Shown here: positions 16,522-25,424 of the stretch, piece after piece | Numbering within the stretch: the stretch's first letter is position 1 | How the letters are laid out: every line of letters starts with the position of its first letter | Assembly (NCBI RefSeq): GCF_011620665.1 | Contig: NZ_WOYQ01000031.1 | Coordinates: forward strand, 1 to 64,000 | Direction of reading: 5' to 3' | Length of the DNA: 64,000 bases | Source of the DNA: Microbacterium sp. | GTDB lineage: Bacteria > Actinomycetota > Actinomycetes > Actinomycetales > Microbacteriaceae | Notes under the pieces: model-generated | What the model was told of the DNA's origin: nothing | Seen by the model: only the letters and a program-made list of their open reading frames with translations | Database searches by the model: none | Position numbers and translations under genes: made by a program

Positions 16522-19053
16522 GTGCCAGAACATGAACCTGTGACTGTCCCCAGTTCCGCGGCGGCGGCCCCCCCTCCGCGCCGGGCGACCCACCCGCTGG
16601 CGCTCGCGCCGGTCGCCGGTCCGGCGAGCACGGTGGACGGTTTCGTGCGTCAGTTTCTGCGCAATCTGAACTATGAGCGTGGTGTGCCGCTCTCGGCCGC
16701 GAGCGCCAACGACCGCTACTTCGCCTTCGCGATGACGGTCCGCGACTACCTCATGGCCCGGTGGCTCGAAGACCTTCGTCGTCAGAGGGTCGCCCAGGCA
16801 AAGGGCGTCTGCTACCTTTCCGCGGAGTATCTGCTCGGCCGACAGCTCGACAACAACCTGCTTGCGAGCGGCCTCACCGACATCGCCACGACGGCGATGG
16901 CGGAGTGCGGCATCGACATCGAGGACCTGCGCGCGGCGGAGGTCGAGCCCGGTCTCGGCAACGGCGGACTCGGGCGGCTCGCGGCGTGCTTCATCGACTC
17001 GCTCGCCACGATGGGCGTGCCGAACATCGGCTACGGGATCCGGTACGAGTACGGGATCTTCCGGCAGACCTTCGAGGGCGGCCAGCAGGTCGAGCAGCCC
17101 GACTCGTGGCTGGCGATGGGCTCCCCCTGGGAGTTTCCGCACCCGGAGGCTGCTCAGCTCGTCTCATTCGGCGGTCGCACCGAACTCTACGACGACGAAG
17201 GCACCGAGCGCACCCGCTGGATCCCCGCCTGGAACGTCCTGGCGCTTCCGTACAACTACATGGTCCCGGGCTACCAGAATGGGCGCGTCAACACGCTCCG
17301 CCTGTGGAGCGCGAAGGCGACGAACTCCTTCGATCTCCGCGTCTTCAACTCGGGTGACTATGAAGAAGCTGTGCGGTCACAGACGTTCGCCGAGAACATC
17401 TCCAAGGTGCTCTACCCCGAGGACTCCACTCCGCAGGGCAAGGAGCTCCGCCTGCAGCAGCAGTATTTCTTCGTCGCGGCATCCATCAAGGACTTCTTCG
17501 ACTATCAGCTCTCCGCAGACTTCGACCTTGCCGCTCTGTCCGACCGGGTCATCTTCCAGCTGAACGACACTCACCCCGTGATCGGGGTTCCTGAGTTCAT
17601 GCGCGTCCTCATCGACGAGAAGAAGCTCGAATGGGATGACGCGTGGGCGATCACCCAGCAGTGCTTCGCGTACACGTGCCACACGCTGCTGCCGGAGGCA
17701 CTCGAGGTCTGGTCGGTCGATCTGCTGGGGCGGCTTCTGCCCCGGCACCTCGAAATCATCTACCGGATCAACGACGAGTTCCTCGCTGCCGTCCGCGCAC
17801 GCTTCGGCGATGACGAGATGCGCCTGCGCAACATGTCCATCATCAGCGAATTCCCCGATCGCTCGGTGCGCATGGCCTATCTCGCCACGGTCGCCGGAGC
17901 GAAGGTCAACGGCGTCGCGGAACTGCACTCGCAGCTGCTGCGCGACAAGGTGCTGCCCGACTTCAACGAGTTCTACCCGGGCAAGTTCACAAACGTCACC
18001 AACGGCATCACGCCGCGCCGGTTCGTCCGACTCGCGAACCCCGGCTTGTCCGACCTCATCACCGACGCCATCGGCACCGGATGGCTCACGGATCTCGAAC
18101 GGCTGCGAGAGCTGGAGGCTTCGGCCGAGGACCCGCAGTTCCGCGCCGCGTTCGCAAGCGTCAAGGCGGCGAACAAGCGGCACCTGAACGACGTGTTGCA
18201 CGCGCGCGACGGGTTCGACGTGAGTGACGGGCACATGCTCGACGTCATGGTCAAACGCTTGCACGAGTACAAGCGGCAGATGCTGAAGGTGCTGCACATC
18301 GTCACCGTGTACGAGAGCATCGTGTCGCAGCGGATCGCGGTGTCGGACGTCCAGCCTCGCACCTTCATCTTCGGAGCCAAAGCCGCGCCCGGCTATGCCA
18401 TGGCCAAGCGGATCATCCACCTCATCAACGCGGTCGGTACGGTGGTCAACACAGACCCACGGGTCGAGGGCCGCCTGAAGGTCCTCTTCCCGCCGAACTA
18501 CAACGTCACCCTCGCCGAACGGGTCATTCCTGCCGCGGACCTCTCCGAGCAGATCTCGCTCGCCGGCAAGGAAGCGTCGGGCACGGGCAACATGAAGTTC
18601 GCCCTCAACGGCGCGCTGACGATCGGCACGGATGACGGTGCGAACGTCGAGATCCGCCAGCTCGTCGGCGACGACAACTTCTTCCTCTTCGGAATGAGCG
18701 AGCCCGAAGTCGAGGCGCTGTGGGCGCGCGGCTACAAGCCGGCGGACTTCTATCAGCGCGACGAGAACCTGCGACACGCGATTGATATGATCGCCTCGGG
18801 TGTGTTCTCGGGCGGCGACAAGAGCGTGTTCGAGCCGGTCGTGTCGAACTTGCTCTACGACGACCGTTTCATGGTGCTCGCCGACTACTCGGCATATATC
18901 GCGGCCCAGGAGAAGGTCGATGCCGCATACGCCGATCAGGATGCCTGGACGCACGCGGCGATCCTCAACGTCGCTCGCAGCGGATTCTTCTCATCCGATC
19001 GGTCGATGCGCGACTACATCGATCGCATCTGGCACGCGCAGCCACTGCGCTGA
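16522..19053 (+). CDS. glgP: Glycogen/alpha-glucan phosphorylase
   Basis: 843-residue GT35 phosphorylase releasing glucose-1-phosphate from glycogen or maltodextrin using inorganic phosphate. The pyridoxal-phosphate lysine is in EASGTGNMKFALNGALTIGTDDGANVE-type sequence at about residue 692. Other conserved blocks: CYLSAEYLLGRQLDNNL, GLGNGGLGRLAACF and NDTHPVIGVPEFMR. Length and order fit the classical family. The first ~40 residues are a Pro/Ala-rich extension. Cytoplasmic. It stands alone between unrelated genes; no glg neighbours are present, so control is likely by allostery or by its own promoter. Confidence 0.95.
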   Translation: MPEHEPVTVPSSAAAAPPPRRATHPLALAPVAGPASTVDGFVRQFLRNLNYERGVPLSAASANDRYFAFAMTVRDYLMARWLEDLRRQRVAQAKGVCYLSAEYLLGRQLDNNLLASGLTDIATTAMAECGIDIEDLRAAEVEPGLGNGGLGRLAACFIDSLATMGVPNIGYGIRYEYGIFRQTFEGGQQVEQPDSWLAMGSPWEFPHPEAAQLVSFGGRTELYDDEGTERTRWIPAWNVLALPYNYMVPGYQNGRVNTLRLWSAKATNSFDLRVFNSGDYEEAVRSQTFAENISKVLYPEDSTPQGKELRLQQQYFFVAASIKDFFDYQLSADFDLAALSDRVIFQLNDTHPVIGVPEFMRVLIDEKKLEWDDAWAITQQCFAYTCHTLLPEALEVWSVDLLGRLLPRHLEIIYRINDEFLAAVRARFGDDEMRLRNMSIISEFPDRSVRMAYLATVAGAKVNGVAELHSQLLRDKVLPDFNEFYPGKFTNVTNGITPRRFVRLANPGLSDLITDAIGTGWLTDLERLRELEASAEDPQFRAAFASVKAANKRHLNDVLHARDGFDVSDGHMLDVMVKRLHEYKRQMLKVLHIVTVYESIVSQRIAVSDVQPRTFIFGAKAAPGYAMAKRIIHLINAVGTVVNTDPRVEGRLKVLFPPNYNVTLAERVIPAADLSEQISLAGKEASGTGNMKFALNGALTIGTDDGANVEIRQLVGDDNFFLFGMSEPEVEALWARGYKPADFYQRDENLRHAIDMIASGVFSGGDKSVFEPVVSNLLYDDRFMVLADYSAYIAAQEKVDAAYADQDAWTHAAILNVARSGFFSSDRSMRDYIDRIWHAQPLR

Positions 19054-19132
19054 CGCAGAGTCGGCCGTCAGCGGGCGGGGCGATCGTCTGCGCGGGTGGA
19101 CAGGAGCAGGGATCGCTTCAGAGTCTCCGGAT

Positions 19133-20038
19133 CTAGGAGAGTGCGAACCCGCCCTGCGCCACTCGAATGTGCTCTGTGATCGCCTGGAGCGTCGCTGCGA
19201 CAGCAGGATTGCGCGCACCCTCGTCGCGCGCCACGGCCCAGTACGCGAGCGGATGCTCGTACCGGCCGTCGAGCACCCGCATCAGCCGCGGATCGGGGTC
19301 ACCGAGGAAGTCCGGGAGGAGCCCGATGCCCGCCCCGGCCGCGGTGGCCTCGACGTGGGCGAACACGCTCGTCGACCGCAACGACGGAGGAGATCCGGGC
19401 AACTCCTGCAGAGCGCGGTCGAGTTCGTCGACCTGCAGCGAGCTCTCGACGTAGTAGATGAGGGGATGCCCTGCGAGATCGGCGACGGAGGCCGGGGTGC
19501 TGTGCATCCCGAGGTATTCCCGGCTCGCGTAGAGCCGCAGCGCGTATGCGCACACCGGGGTCGCGTACGCGCGGAGGACCTGCGGGCGACCGACGACGAT
19601 CTCGAGGTCGACGCCCGAGCGATTCTGCCGCACGCGCTGCGTCGCGGACAGGATCTCGACCGCGAGAGCCGGGTGCTCCTTCCGGAGAGCCGCCATCGCT
19701 GGTGCGAGAAACACCGACGTGAAAGCGTCGGGGGCGCCGATGCGCACCATCCCGTGCACGCGGTCGCCGTCGGCGCCGTCGATGAGCTCGCGCATCGCTC
19801 CTTCGATGCTCTCCGCGGTTCCGACGGCGCGGCGTCCGAGCGCGGTGACCTCCCACCCGCCGGTTCCGCGCACCAGCAGTCGACCTCCCATTGCAGCCTC
19901 CAGCGACGCGATCCGGCGCGAGACCGTGGAGTGGTTGACGCCGAGCACGCCACCGGCCGCCGTGTACCGTCCGAGACGCGCGACCGCGAGGAACGTCATG
20001 AGGGCATCCAAGGGAGGTTCCGGGGCGGGGGAGCTCAC
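19133..20038 (-). CDS. LysR-family transcriptional regulator
   Basis: 301 residues; N-terminal winged helix-turn-helix LDALMTFLAVARLGRYTAAGGVLGVNHSTVSRRIASLE (residues ~10-46) and a substrate-binding-like C-terminal domain. GTG start at 20038. It is divergently placed from mmsA with 110 bp between them, the standard arrangement for a LysR activator of its neighbour, so it probably controls methylmalonate-semialdehyde dehydrogenase and its own gene. It is convergent with glgP. The inducer is unknown. Confidence 0.9.
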   Translation of the reverse strand: MSSPAPEPPLDALMTFLAVARLGRYTAAGGVLGVNHSTVSRRIASLEAAMGGRLLVRGTGGWEVTALGRRAVGTAESIEGAMRELIDGADGDRVHGMVRIGAPDAFTSVFLAPAMAALRKEHPALAVEILSATQRVRQNRSGVDLEIVVGRPQVLRAYATPVCAYALRLYASREYLGMHSTPASVADLAGHPLIYYVESSLQVDELDRALQELPGSPPSLRSTSVFAHVEATAAGAGIGLLPDFLGDPDPRLMRVLDGRYEHPLAYWAVARDEGARNPAVAATLQAITEHIRVAQGGFALS

Positions 20039-20064
20039 TCACCAAGTGTGCGCCAACGCACAGC

Positions 20065-20099
20065 ATCAGTGCAAGAATGTCGCCCTTACGTGCATTGAT
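20065..20099. promoter_or_regulatory. Inverted repeat in the LysR-mmsA intergenic region
   Basis: ATCAGTGCA (20065-20073) and TGCATTGAT (20091-20099) form a 9-bp imperfect inverted repeat (8 of 9) separated by 17 bases, midway between the divergent starts. A dyad of this kind is the expected form of a LysR-type operator, although the classic T-N11-A form is not exact. Confidence 0.45.
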
Positions 20100-20148
20100 C
20101 TACATGCCTTGGGCGCCTAGCCTGACTCAGCCGGAGCAGGAGAACACC

Positions 20149-21669
20149 ATGAGCATCGAGACACCCACCCGCACTGACGCTGGTCTCACGACGGTCGCGC
20201 ATTTCGTCGGCGGACGCCGAATCGCCGACACCGGCGGTCGCCGCGGCCCCGTCTTCAATCCCGCGACCGGGAGGCGGACCGGCGAGGTCGTCCTCGCGTC
20301 GGCCGAATTCGTGCGCGCGAGCGCGCGAGCCGCGCAGGCGGCGCAGCGCGGCTGGCGCGACACCGCTCTCGGCAAGCGGCAGCAGGTGATGTTCCGTCTG
20401 CGGGAGATCATCTCGTCTCGCGCCGACGAGCTGGCCCGCATCATCACGGCGGAGCACGGCAAGACGGTCGACGACGCGCTCGGCGAAGTGGCCCGAGGGC
20501 TGGAGAATGTGGAGTTCTGCACGAGCCTCATGCACCACCTCAAGGGCGACTACTCGGAGCAGGTCGCGGGCGGTGTCGACGTGCACCAGGTGCGTCAGCC
20601 GGTCGGGGTCGTCGCGTGCATCACGCCGTTCAACTTCCCTGCCATGGTGCCGCTCTGGATGGTCACCACGGCCATCGCCGCGGGCAATGCCGTCATCCTG
20701 AAGCCCTCCGAGCGCGACCCTTCGGCGGCCGTGTGGCTGGCGGAGGCGTTCGCAGAGGCGGGGCTCCCGGCGGGCATCCTCAACGTCGTCCATGGTGACA
20801 AGGAAGCGGTCGACGCGATTCTGGACGACCCGATCATCCGTGCGGTCTCGTTCGTCGGATCGACCCCGATCGCCCGCTACATCTACGCGCGCGCCGCTGC
20901 GAACGGCAAGCGCGTCCAGGCTCTCGGCGGGGCCAAGAATCACATGGTCGTCATGCCCGATGCCGACCTCGATGCCGCGGCCGATGCGGCTGTCTCTGCC
21001 GCGTACGGCTCGGCGGGGGAACGCTGCATGGCTGTTTCGGTCGTCGTCGCGGTGGGCGAGGTGGCGGGCCCGCTCGTGGACAAGGTCGCGGAGCGGATCG
21101 CCGGCCTCACCGTCGGAGACGGATTCGATCCCACCAGCGACATGGGCCCGCTCATCACTCAGGACGCGCTCGACCGTGTCACGAGCTTCGTTGCCGGTGC
21201 CGCCGCCGAGGGCGCGCGCGTCGTCGTCGACGGACGGGAGCGGCAGTTCGATGGAGAAGGTTTCTTCATCGGCCCCTCACTGGTGGACGGCGTCACCCCC
21301 GGCATGCGCGTCTACGATGAGGAGATCTTCGGCCCGGTGCTCTCGGTCGTCCGCGTCCCCGGCTTCGACGAGGCTGTCGCCCTCATCAACGCGAACCCCT
21401 ACGCCAACGGCACGGCCGTCTTCACCCGCGACGGCAAGACAGCGCGCCAGTTCGAGTACGACATCGAGGTGGGTATGGTCGGCATCAACGTGCCCATTCC
21501 GGTGCCGATCGGTGCCTTCTCGTTCGGCGGATGGAAGGACTCGCTCTTCGGTGACACGCATATGTACGGGCCCGAGGCGTTTTCGTTCTACACGCGACGC
21601 AAGGTGGTGACCACCCGCTGGCCCGACCCCAGCGAAAGCCAGATCAGTCTCGGGTTCCCGACTCACTGA
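20149..21669 (+). CDS. mmsA: CoA-acylating methylmalonate-semialdehyde dehydrogenase
   Basis: 506-residue aldehyde dehydrogenase. It converts methylmalonate or malonate semialdehyde with CoA and NAD to propionyl-CoA or acetyl-CoA, as in valine, thymine or inositol breakdown. Diagnostic blocks: ITPFNFPAMVPLWM (with the catalytic Asn162), FVGSTPIARYIY and GSAGERCMAVSVVV (catalytic Cys293), plus INVPIPVPIGAFSFGGWK-type sequence near the end. GERCMA rather than GQxC separates the CoA-dependent MMSDH subfamily. Start ATG 20149 follows GGAGCAGGAG. It is alone apart from the divergent LysR; no iol or valine genes are adjacent. Confidence 0.93.
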   Translation: MSIETPTRTDAGLTTVAHFVGGRRIADTGGRRGPVFNPATGRRTGEVVLASAEFVRASARAAQAAQRGWRDTALGKRQQVMFRLREIISSRADELARIITAEHGKTVDDALGEVARGLENVEFCTSLMHHLKGDYSEQVAGGVDVHQVRQPVGVVACITPFNFPAMVPLWMVTTAIAAGNAVILKPSERDPSAAVWLAEAFAEAGLPAGILNVVHGDKEAVDAILDDPIIRAVSFVGSTPIARYIYARAAANGKRVQALGGAKNHMVVMPDADLDAAADAAVSAAYGSAGERCMAVSVVVAVGEVAGPLVDKVAERIAGLTVGDGFDPTSDMGPLITQDALDRVTSFVAGAAAEGARVVVDGRERQFDGEGFFIGPSLVDGVTPGMRVYDEEIFGPVLSVVRVPGFDEAVALINANPYANGTAVFTRDGKTARQFEYDIEVGMVGINVPIPVPIGAFSFGGWKDSLFGDTHMYGPEAFSFYTRRKVVTTRWPDPSESQISLGFPTH

Positions 21670-21703
21670 AGCGGTCAGGACCGGCGTGCGGCACCCCGGG
21701 CGA

Positions 21704-21709
21704 TAGGGT
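21704..21709 (+). promoter_or_regulatory. -10 box TAGGGT for the small protein-CYTH operon
   Basis: TAGGGT lies 17 bases before the ATG at 21727 and just upstream of the GAGGAGG ribosome site at 21716-21722, giving a very short leader. It fits the TAGNNT form seen at many genes here. Confidence 0.5.
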
Positions 21710-21726
21710 GGGCTGAGGAGGTTCAG

Positions 21727-21954
21727 ATGGCCATTGCACGACTGCACGGAGGTCCGCTCGACGGGCAGGTGCTTCCCCTCGACGACGACAGCCTCACGCG
21801 GCTGATCGTGCCATACAGCGAGACCCAGATCGTCTATGAGCGCCGAGGCGCTCTCGAGGGCACCGGCGACAGCGACGGGCCGACCACGGCGGCGTTTCAT
21901 TTCGTAGAGGCGCAGGACGACATCAATCCCGATCTGGATGGTCACGACGAGTGA
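21727..21954 (+). CDS. Small conserved-looking hypothetical protein with GGPLDG motif
   Basis: 75 residues, acidic, no signal or membrane segment. It opens MAIARLHGGPLDGQVLPLD, a GGPxDG turn that I have seen in various short actinobacterial and phage proteins of unknown function, and ends with an acidic tail. A strong GGAGG ribosome site and a 4-base overlap (GTGA) with the following CYTH gene show that it is real and co-translated with it. Function unknown. Confidence 0.75.
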   Translation: MAIARLHGGPLDGQVLPLDDDSLTRLIVPYSETQIVYERRGALEGTGDSDGPTTAAFHFVEAQDDINPDLDGHDE

Positions 21955-22583
21955 CCGAAGCCCGCGGCGCCGCCTCGGTCGAGATCGAGCTGAAGTTCGA
22001 CGTCGGCGAAGAGACGCCGCTGCCGGACTGGACCGGTCTGCCGGGTGTCGCGCGAGTCGACGGGCCAGAGCGCCGCAACCTCGACGCGCGATATCTCGAT
22101 GTCGCCGATGCCGCTCTCGGTCGCGCCGGGTACGCGCTTCGCCGCCGATCGGGCGGGCCGGACGAGGGATGGCACATCAAGGGTCCACGCCGCGCCGATG
22201 GCGGCCGCGTCGAGACTCACTGGCCCCTTGATGACAGGGATGGTGTCGTGGTTCCCGACGCCGTGGCCTCAGCCGTGTCCGAGATCGCACCCGGCACGCT
22301 GACGGCGCTTGCTCGTATCCGCAGTGCGCGTGTCGCCTATGCGTTGACCGATGCCGATGGACGCCTCATCGCCGAGTTCGTGGACGACCGGGTGCACGCG
22401 ACGGACGAGCGACGCGGCACAGTGTCGACCTGGCGCGAGTGGGAGTTCGAACTCGGTCCCGCGGCCCCGGCCGACGCGGCCGCTCGCGTTGCGCTACTCG
22501 ACGCGGCCACGGCCGCGGTTGAGCGAGCCGGTGGCCGGGTGGCGGCATCCGACTCGAAACTCGCCCGCGCGCTGGGTGTCTGA
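21951..22583 (+). CDS. CYTH domain protein (triphosphate-tunnel family)
   Basis: 210 residues from a GTG overlapping the previous stop. The N-terminal VEIELKFDV is the ExExK metal/triphosphate-binding strand that defines CYTH proteins; later strands carry the expected basic and acidic residues (RYLDVADAALGRAGYALRRR, GWHIKGPR, EWEFEL). Such proteins hydrolyse inorganic triphosphate, thiamine triphosphate or make cAMP, all inside a beta tunnel. No CHAD domain is fused. The exact substrate is not readable; tripolyphosphatase is the likeliest general activity. Confidence 0.88.
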   Translation: MTEARGAASVEIELKFDVGEETPLPDWTGLPGVARVDGPERRNLDARYLDVADAALGRAGYALRRRSGGPDEGWHIKGPRRADGGRVETHWPLDDRDGVVVPDAVASAVSEIAPGTLTALARIRSARVAYALTDADGRLIAEFVDDRVHATDERRGTVSTWREWEFELGPAAPADAAARVALLDAATAAVERAGGRVAASDSKLARALGV

Positions 22584-22634
22584 CCGGAACCAGCGCGCGA
22601 CGAGGGGGAGTGCGAGACGACTCCGTGAGGTCTT

Positions 22635-24032
22635 TCACATGTTGATCATGTGACCGACGAGGCCGTGAAAACCCTCCTGCAGCGCTTCCGACAACGTCGG
22701 ATGCGTGTGCACGTTGCGGGCGGCTTCGTGGGCCGTGAGATCCCACTTCTGCGCGAGGGTGAGCTCGGGAAGAAGCTCAGAGACGTCCGGACCGATCAGA
22801 TGTCCGCCGAGCAGTTCGAGATGCTGTCCGTCGGCGATGAGCTTGACGAAGCCGATCGGCTCGCCCAGGCCGTTGGCCTTGCCGTTCGCCGAGAACGGGA
22901 ACTTCGAGACCTTGACGTCGTATCCGGCGTCGCGGGCCTGCTGCTCGGTGAGGCCGAACGAGGCGACCTGCGGCGAGCAGAAGGTGGCACGTGGCATCAT
23001 TCGATAGTCGCCCAGGGCCTGTGTCTCCGCTTTGCCGATGGTCTCTGCAGCCACGACCCCCTGCGCCTCGGCGACGTGGGCGAGCTGCAGCTTGGCGGTG
23101 ACATCGCCGATCGCGTAGATATGCGGAACGTTGGTGCGCATGTAGTCGTCGATGCCGATCGCTCCGCGCTCCGTGAGCTCGACTCCGGTGGTCTCCAGGC
23201 CGAAGCCTTCCACGCGCGGAGCGAATCCGATGGACATGAGGACCTTGTCGGCCTCGAGCGACCCGTGCGAGCCGTCCTTGGCCGTGTACGTGACGGTGAC
23301 ACTGTCACCGGCATCCACGATCGTGTCGACTCTGGTGGAGGTGAGGATCTCGATGCCGTACTTCTTGTACTGGCGCGCGATCTCCTTCGAAACATCCGCG
23401 TCCTCGTTGGGCAGCGCGCGGTCGAGGAACTCCACGATCGTGACCTTCACGCCGTAGTTCGACATCACGTACGCGAACTCCATGCCGATCGCACCCGCAC
23501 CCACGATGACGATCGAGGCGGGCAGGTCGCGTGAGAGGATCTGCTCTTCGTAGGTCACGACGTTTTCGCTGAGCGTGACGCCCGGCAGAAGCCGCACGGT
23601 CGAGCCGGTCGCGACGATCGCATTGTCGAACGTGACCTTCTCGGTGGAGCCATCCGCCTTCGTCACGACGATCGAGTTCGCATCCGCGAACGCACCATGG
23701 CCGTCGTACTCCGTGACCTTGTTCTTCTTCATCAGGAAGTGGATGCCCTTGACGTGCGTCTCGGCAACGGTGCGGCTGCGATCCCACGCGACGCCGAAGT
23801 CGAACGAGACGTCGCCGGAGATTCCGAAGAGGTCGGCCTTGTGCGTGAAGGTGTGCGCGACCTCGGCGTTCTTCAGGAGCGCTTTGGAGGGGATGCAACC
23901 GACGTTGAGGCAGACACCGCCCCAGTACTTCTCTTCGATGACGGCGGTGGAAAGGCCCAGTTGAGCGGAACGCACAGCCGCGACATAGCCGCCAGGGCCG
24001 GCACCGAGGATGACGACGTTGTAGTGAGGCAT
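22635..24032 (-). CDS. lpdA: Dihydrolipoyl dehydrogenase (E3)
   Basis: 465-residue flavoprotein that reoxidises dihydrolipoamide of the pyruvate and 2-oxoglutarate dehydrogenase complexes. FAD motif [19 protein letters not shown], redox disulfide [13 protein letters not shown] (C41, C46), NAD motif [14 protein letters not shown] and the C-terminal active-site His in [12 protein letters not shown] are all present. No lipoyl domain is fused. A leaderless promoter is predicted. It is divergent from the FHA protein gene garA, whose mycobacterial and corynebacterial homologues inhibit 2-oxoglutarate dehydrogenase, so the pair is functionally related. Confidence 0.96.
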   Translation of the reverse strand: MPHYNVVILGAGPGGYVAAVRSAQLGLSTAVIEEKYWGGVCLNVGCIPSKALLKNAEVAHTFTHKADLFGISGDVSFDFGVAWDRSRTVAETHVKGIHFLMKKNKVTEYDGHGAFADANSIVVTKADGSTEKVTFDNAIVATGSTVRLLPGVTLSENVVTYEEQILSRDLPASIVIVGAGAIGMEFAYVMSNYGVKVTIVEFLDRALPNEDADVSKEIARQYKKYGIEILTSTRVDTIVDAGDSVTVTYTAKDGSHGSLEADKVLMSIGFAPRVEGFGLETTGVELTERGAIGIDDYMRTNVPHIYAIGDVTAKLQLAHVAEAQGVVAAETIGKAETQALGDYRMMPRATFCSPQVASFGLTEQQARDAGYDVKVSKFPFSANGKANGLGEPIGFVKLIADGQHLELLGGHLIGPDVSELLPELTLAQKWDLTAHEAARNVHTHPTLSEALQEGFHGLVGHMINM

Positions 24033-24038
24033 GTATTC

Positions 24039-24044
24039 AGCCTA
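24039..24044 (-). promoter_or_regulatory. -10 box TAGGCT, predicted leaderless start of lpdA
   Basis: On the minus strand TAGGCT (24044-24039) ends six bases before the ATG at 24032 (spacer GAATAC). No Shine-Dalgarno lies in the spacer. Confidence 0.6.
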
Positions 24045-24098
24045 GTCCTCGGGGGCGGATTGATCCCGGTGAGGCCTACCCAGTGGGAGCCGATCCGT

Positions 24099-24104
24099 TA
24101 GGGT
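24099..24104 (+). promoter_or_regulatory. -10 box TAGGGT for garA
   Basis: TAGGGT lies 18 bases upstream of the GTG start, followed by the purine-rich ribosome site GGAGGAGG (24110-24117). The divergent lpdA -10 is 54 bp away. Confidence 0.45.
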
Positions 24105-24122
24105 GAGACGGAGGAGGACAAC

Positions 24123-24644
24123 GTGGAGGACAACGATCGAATCGGTCGCCCGGCCGGACCGGAGGGCGACGGGCTCGACCTGCCCGCGGGCATCCACCGC
24201 GACGTCGATGGCGGCCCTGCCGACACGACGCAGACCTTCGGACACGACTCCGATCTGTCCTTCGTCCCGTTCGGCATCGATCTGACCGACGTCGAGATCG
24301 AGGCCATCAACGCCCTCCCGTCGCGCTCGGCACTGCTGCTCGTGCGCTCCGGCCCCACGGCCGGTGCCCGCTACCTCCTCGACGGAGATGTCACGACGGT
24401 GGGGCGGCACCCCGAGGCGGACATCTTCTTCGACGATGTGACCGTCTCGCGTCGGCATGCTGAGATCACGCGCACGGGCCGCATCTTCGAACTCGTCGAT
24501 CAGCGCTCGCTCAATGGGACCTACGTCAATGGGGAACGCGTGGACCGCGCCCTGCTCAGCGACGGCGCCGAGGTGCGCGTGGGCAAGTTCCGATTGAACT
24601 TCTTCGTCGCCCCACTTGACCGCGGTCAGGTGACCGGCGCGTGA
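24123..24644 (+). CDS. garA: FHA domain protein, GarA/OdhI type
   Basis: 173 residues. A C-terminal forkhead-associated domain (about 77-165) has the phosphothreonine-binding pattern VGRHPEADIFFDDVTVSRRHAEI and LNGTYVNGERV. The N-terminal tail contains DTTQTF (T35, T36, T38), which matches the ETTSVF-type site that PknB/PknG phosphorylate in GarA and OdhI; binding of this phosphorylated tail to the own FHA domain switches off inhibition of 2-oxoglutarate dehydrogenase and glutamate dehydrogenase. Thus it probably links kinase signalling to TCA flux. Divergent from lpdA and overlapping ftsR by 4 bases. Confidence 0.9.
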   Translation: MEDNDRIGRPAGPEGDGLDLPAGIHRDVDGGPADTTQTFGHDSDLSFVPFGIDLTDVEIEAINALPSRSALLLVRSGPTAGARYLLDGDVTTVGRHPEADIFFDDVTVSRRHAEITRTGRIFELVDQRSLNGTYVNGERVDRALLSDGAEVRVGKFRLNFFVAPLDRGQVTGA

Positions 24645-25321
24645 CGCCGGCGCCATCCCCCCGAAGTCGTTCAGCGGCGACGGGCCACCTCAGCATCGGC
24701 CAGGTGCTCGCACGCCTCGCCCCCGAGTTCCCCCAGCTCACTGCCAGCAAGCTCCGTTTCCTGGAGGTCCAGGGCATCGTCACGCCGGTGCGCACCGAGT
24801 CGGGCTACCGTAAGTTCTCGCCGTCGGACCTCGAGAGATTGAGGACGGCGCTCACTCTCCAGCGTGATCATGACTTCAAGCTCGCCCGCATCCGTGAGTA
24901 TCTCGATGTGCATGACGCCGAGGACGGCGCTGTGGTCCCTCCGTCGATCCTGGAGGTTCCGCGTCGGTACCGCCGCGACGAGCTGTTGGCCGCATCCGGC
25001 GCGAAAGCCGGGTTGCTCGGCGACGCCGTCGCGTCGGGTCTGCTCGTGGCGGCGGAAACGTATGACGACCGCGCGCTGGCTCTGCTGCGCGCGCTGGTCG
25101 CGCTCGAGTCGCACGGCATCCAGCCGCGGCATCTGCGCACGATCCGGCAGGCGGCGGAACGCGACGTCGCGCTCGTCGAGAGTGCGCTGGCGCCGCTCCT
25201 GCGCCGGACGGATGCCGGGTCCCGTGCCCGCGCGAACGAGATCGCGCCGGAGCTGCTCCGCCGTATCGACGATGTGCGTGCCGGGTTCGTCCAGACCGCG
25301 CTGGATCGGCTGACTCCGTGA
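24641..25321 (+). CDS. ftsR: MerR-family regulator FtsR
   Basis: 226 residues, GTG start overlapping garA. The N-terminal MerR-like winged helix starts LSIGQVLARLAPEFPQLTASKLRFLEVQGIV and continues RTESGYRKFSPSDLERLRTALTLQRD. This length and the position directly after the GarA-type FHA gene match FtsR (Corynebacterium Cg1631, Mycobacterium Rv1828), a regulator that affects ftsZ expression. No metal-binding Cys pattern is visible, so it is not a metal sensor. The C-terminal helical region has unknown ligand. Confidence 0.88.
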   Translation: MTPAPSPRSRSAATGHLSIGQVLARLAPEFPQLTASKLRFLEVQGIVTPVRTESGYRKFSPSDLERLRTALTLQRDHDFKLARIREYLDVHDAEDGAVVPPSILEVPRRYRRDELLAASGAKAGLLGDAVASGLLVAAETYDDRALALLRALVALESHGIQPRHLRTIRQAAERDVALVESALAPLLRRTDAGSRARANEIAPELLRRIDDVRAGFVQTALDRLTP

Positions 25322-25385
25322 TGACCCGTCGCGACACGCCACACCTGTCCGCTCGGATGTCGTTGCCGGTGGGCTCCGGCTCCTC

Positions 25386-25391
25386 TAGCGT
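25386..25391 (+). promoter_or_regulatory. -10 box TAGCGT for the second MerR gene
   Basis: TAGCGT lies 33 bases before the ATG at 25425; the ribosome site is GCAGGAGG just before the start. This suggests the gene has its own promoter in addition to read-through from garA-ftsR. Confidence 0.45.
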
Positions 25392-25424
25392 GGGAGCATC
25401 CCGACCGCACCGCAGGAGGCCACG

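Noticed and set aside
19049-19072. GCTGACG / CGTCAGC inverted repeat at the end of glgP considered as terminator
   Set aside because: The stem is only 7 bp with a 10-base loop, overlaps the stop codon, and has no T-run.
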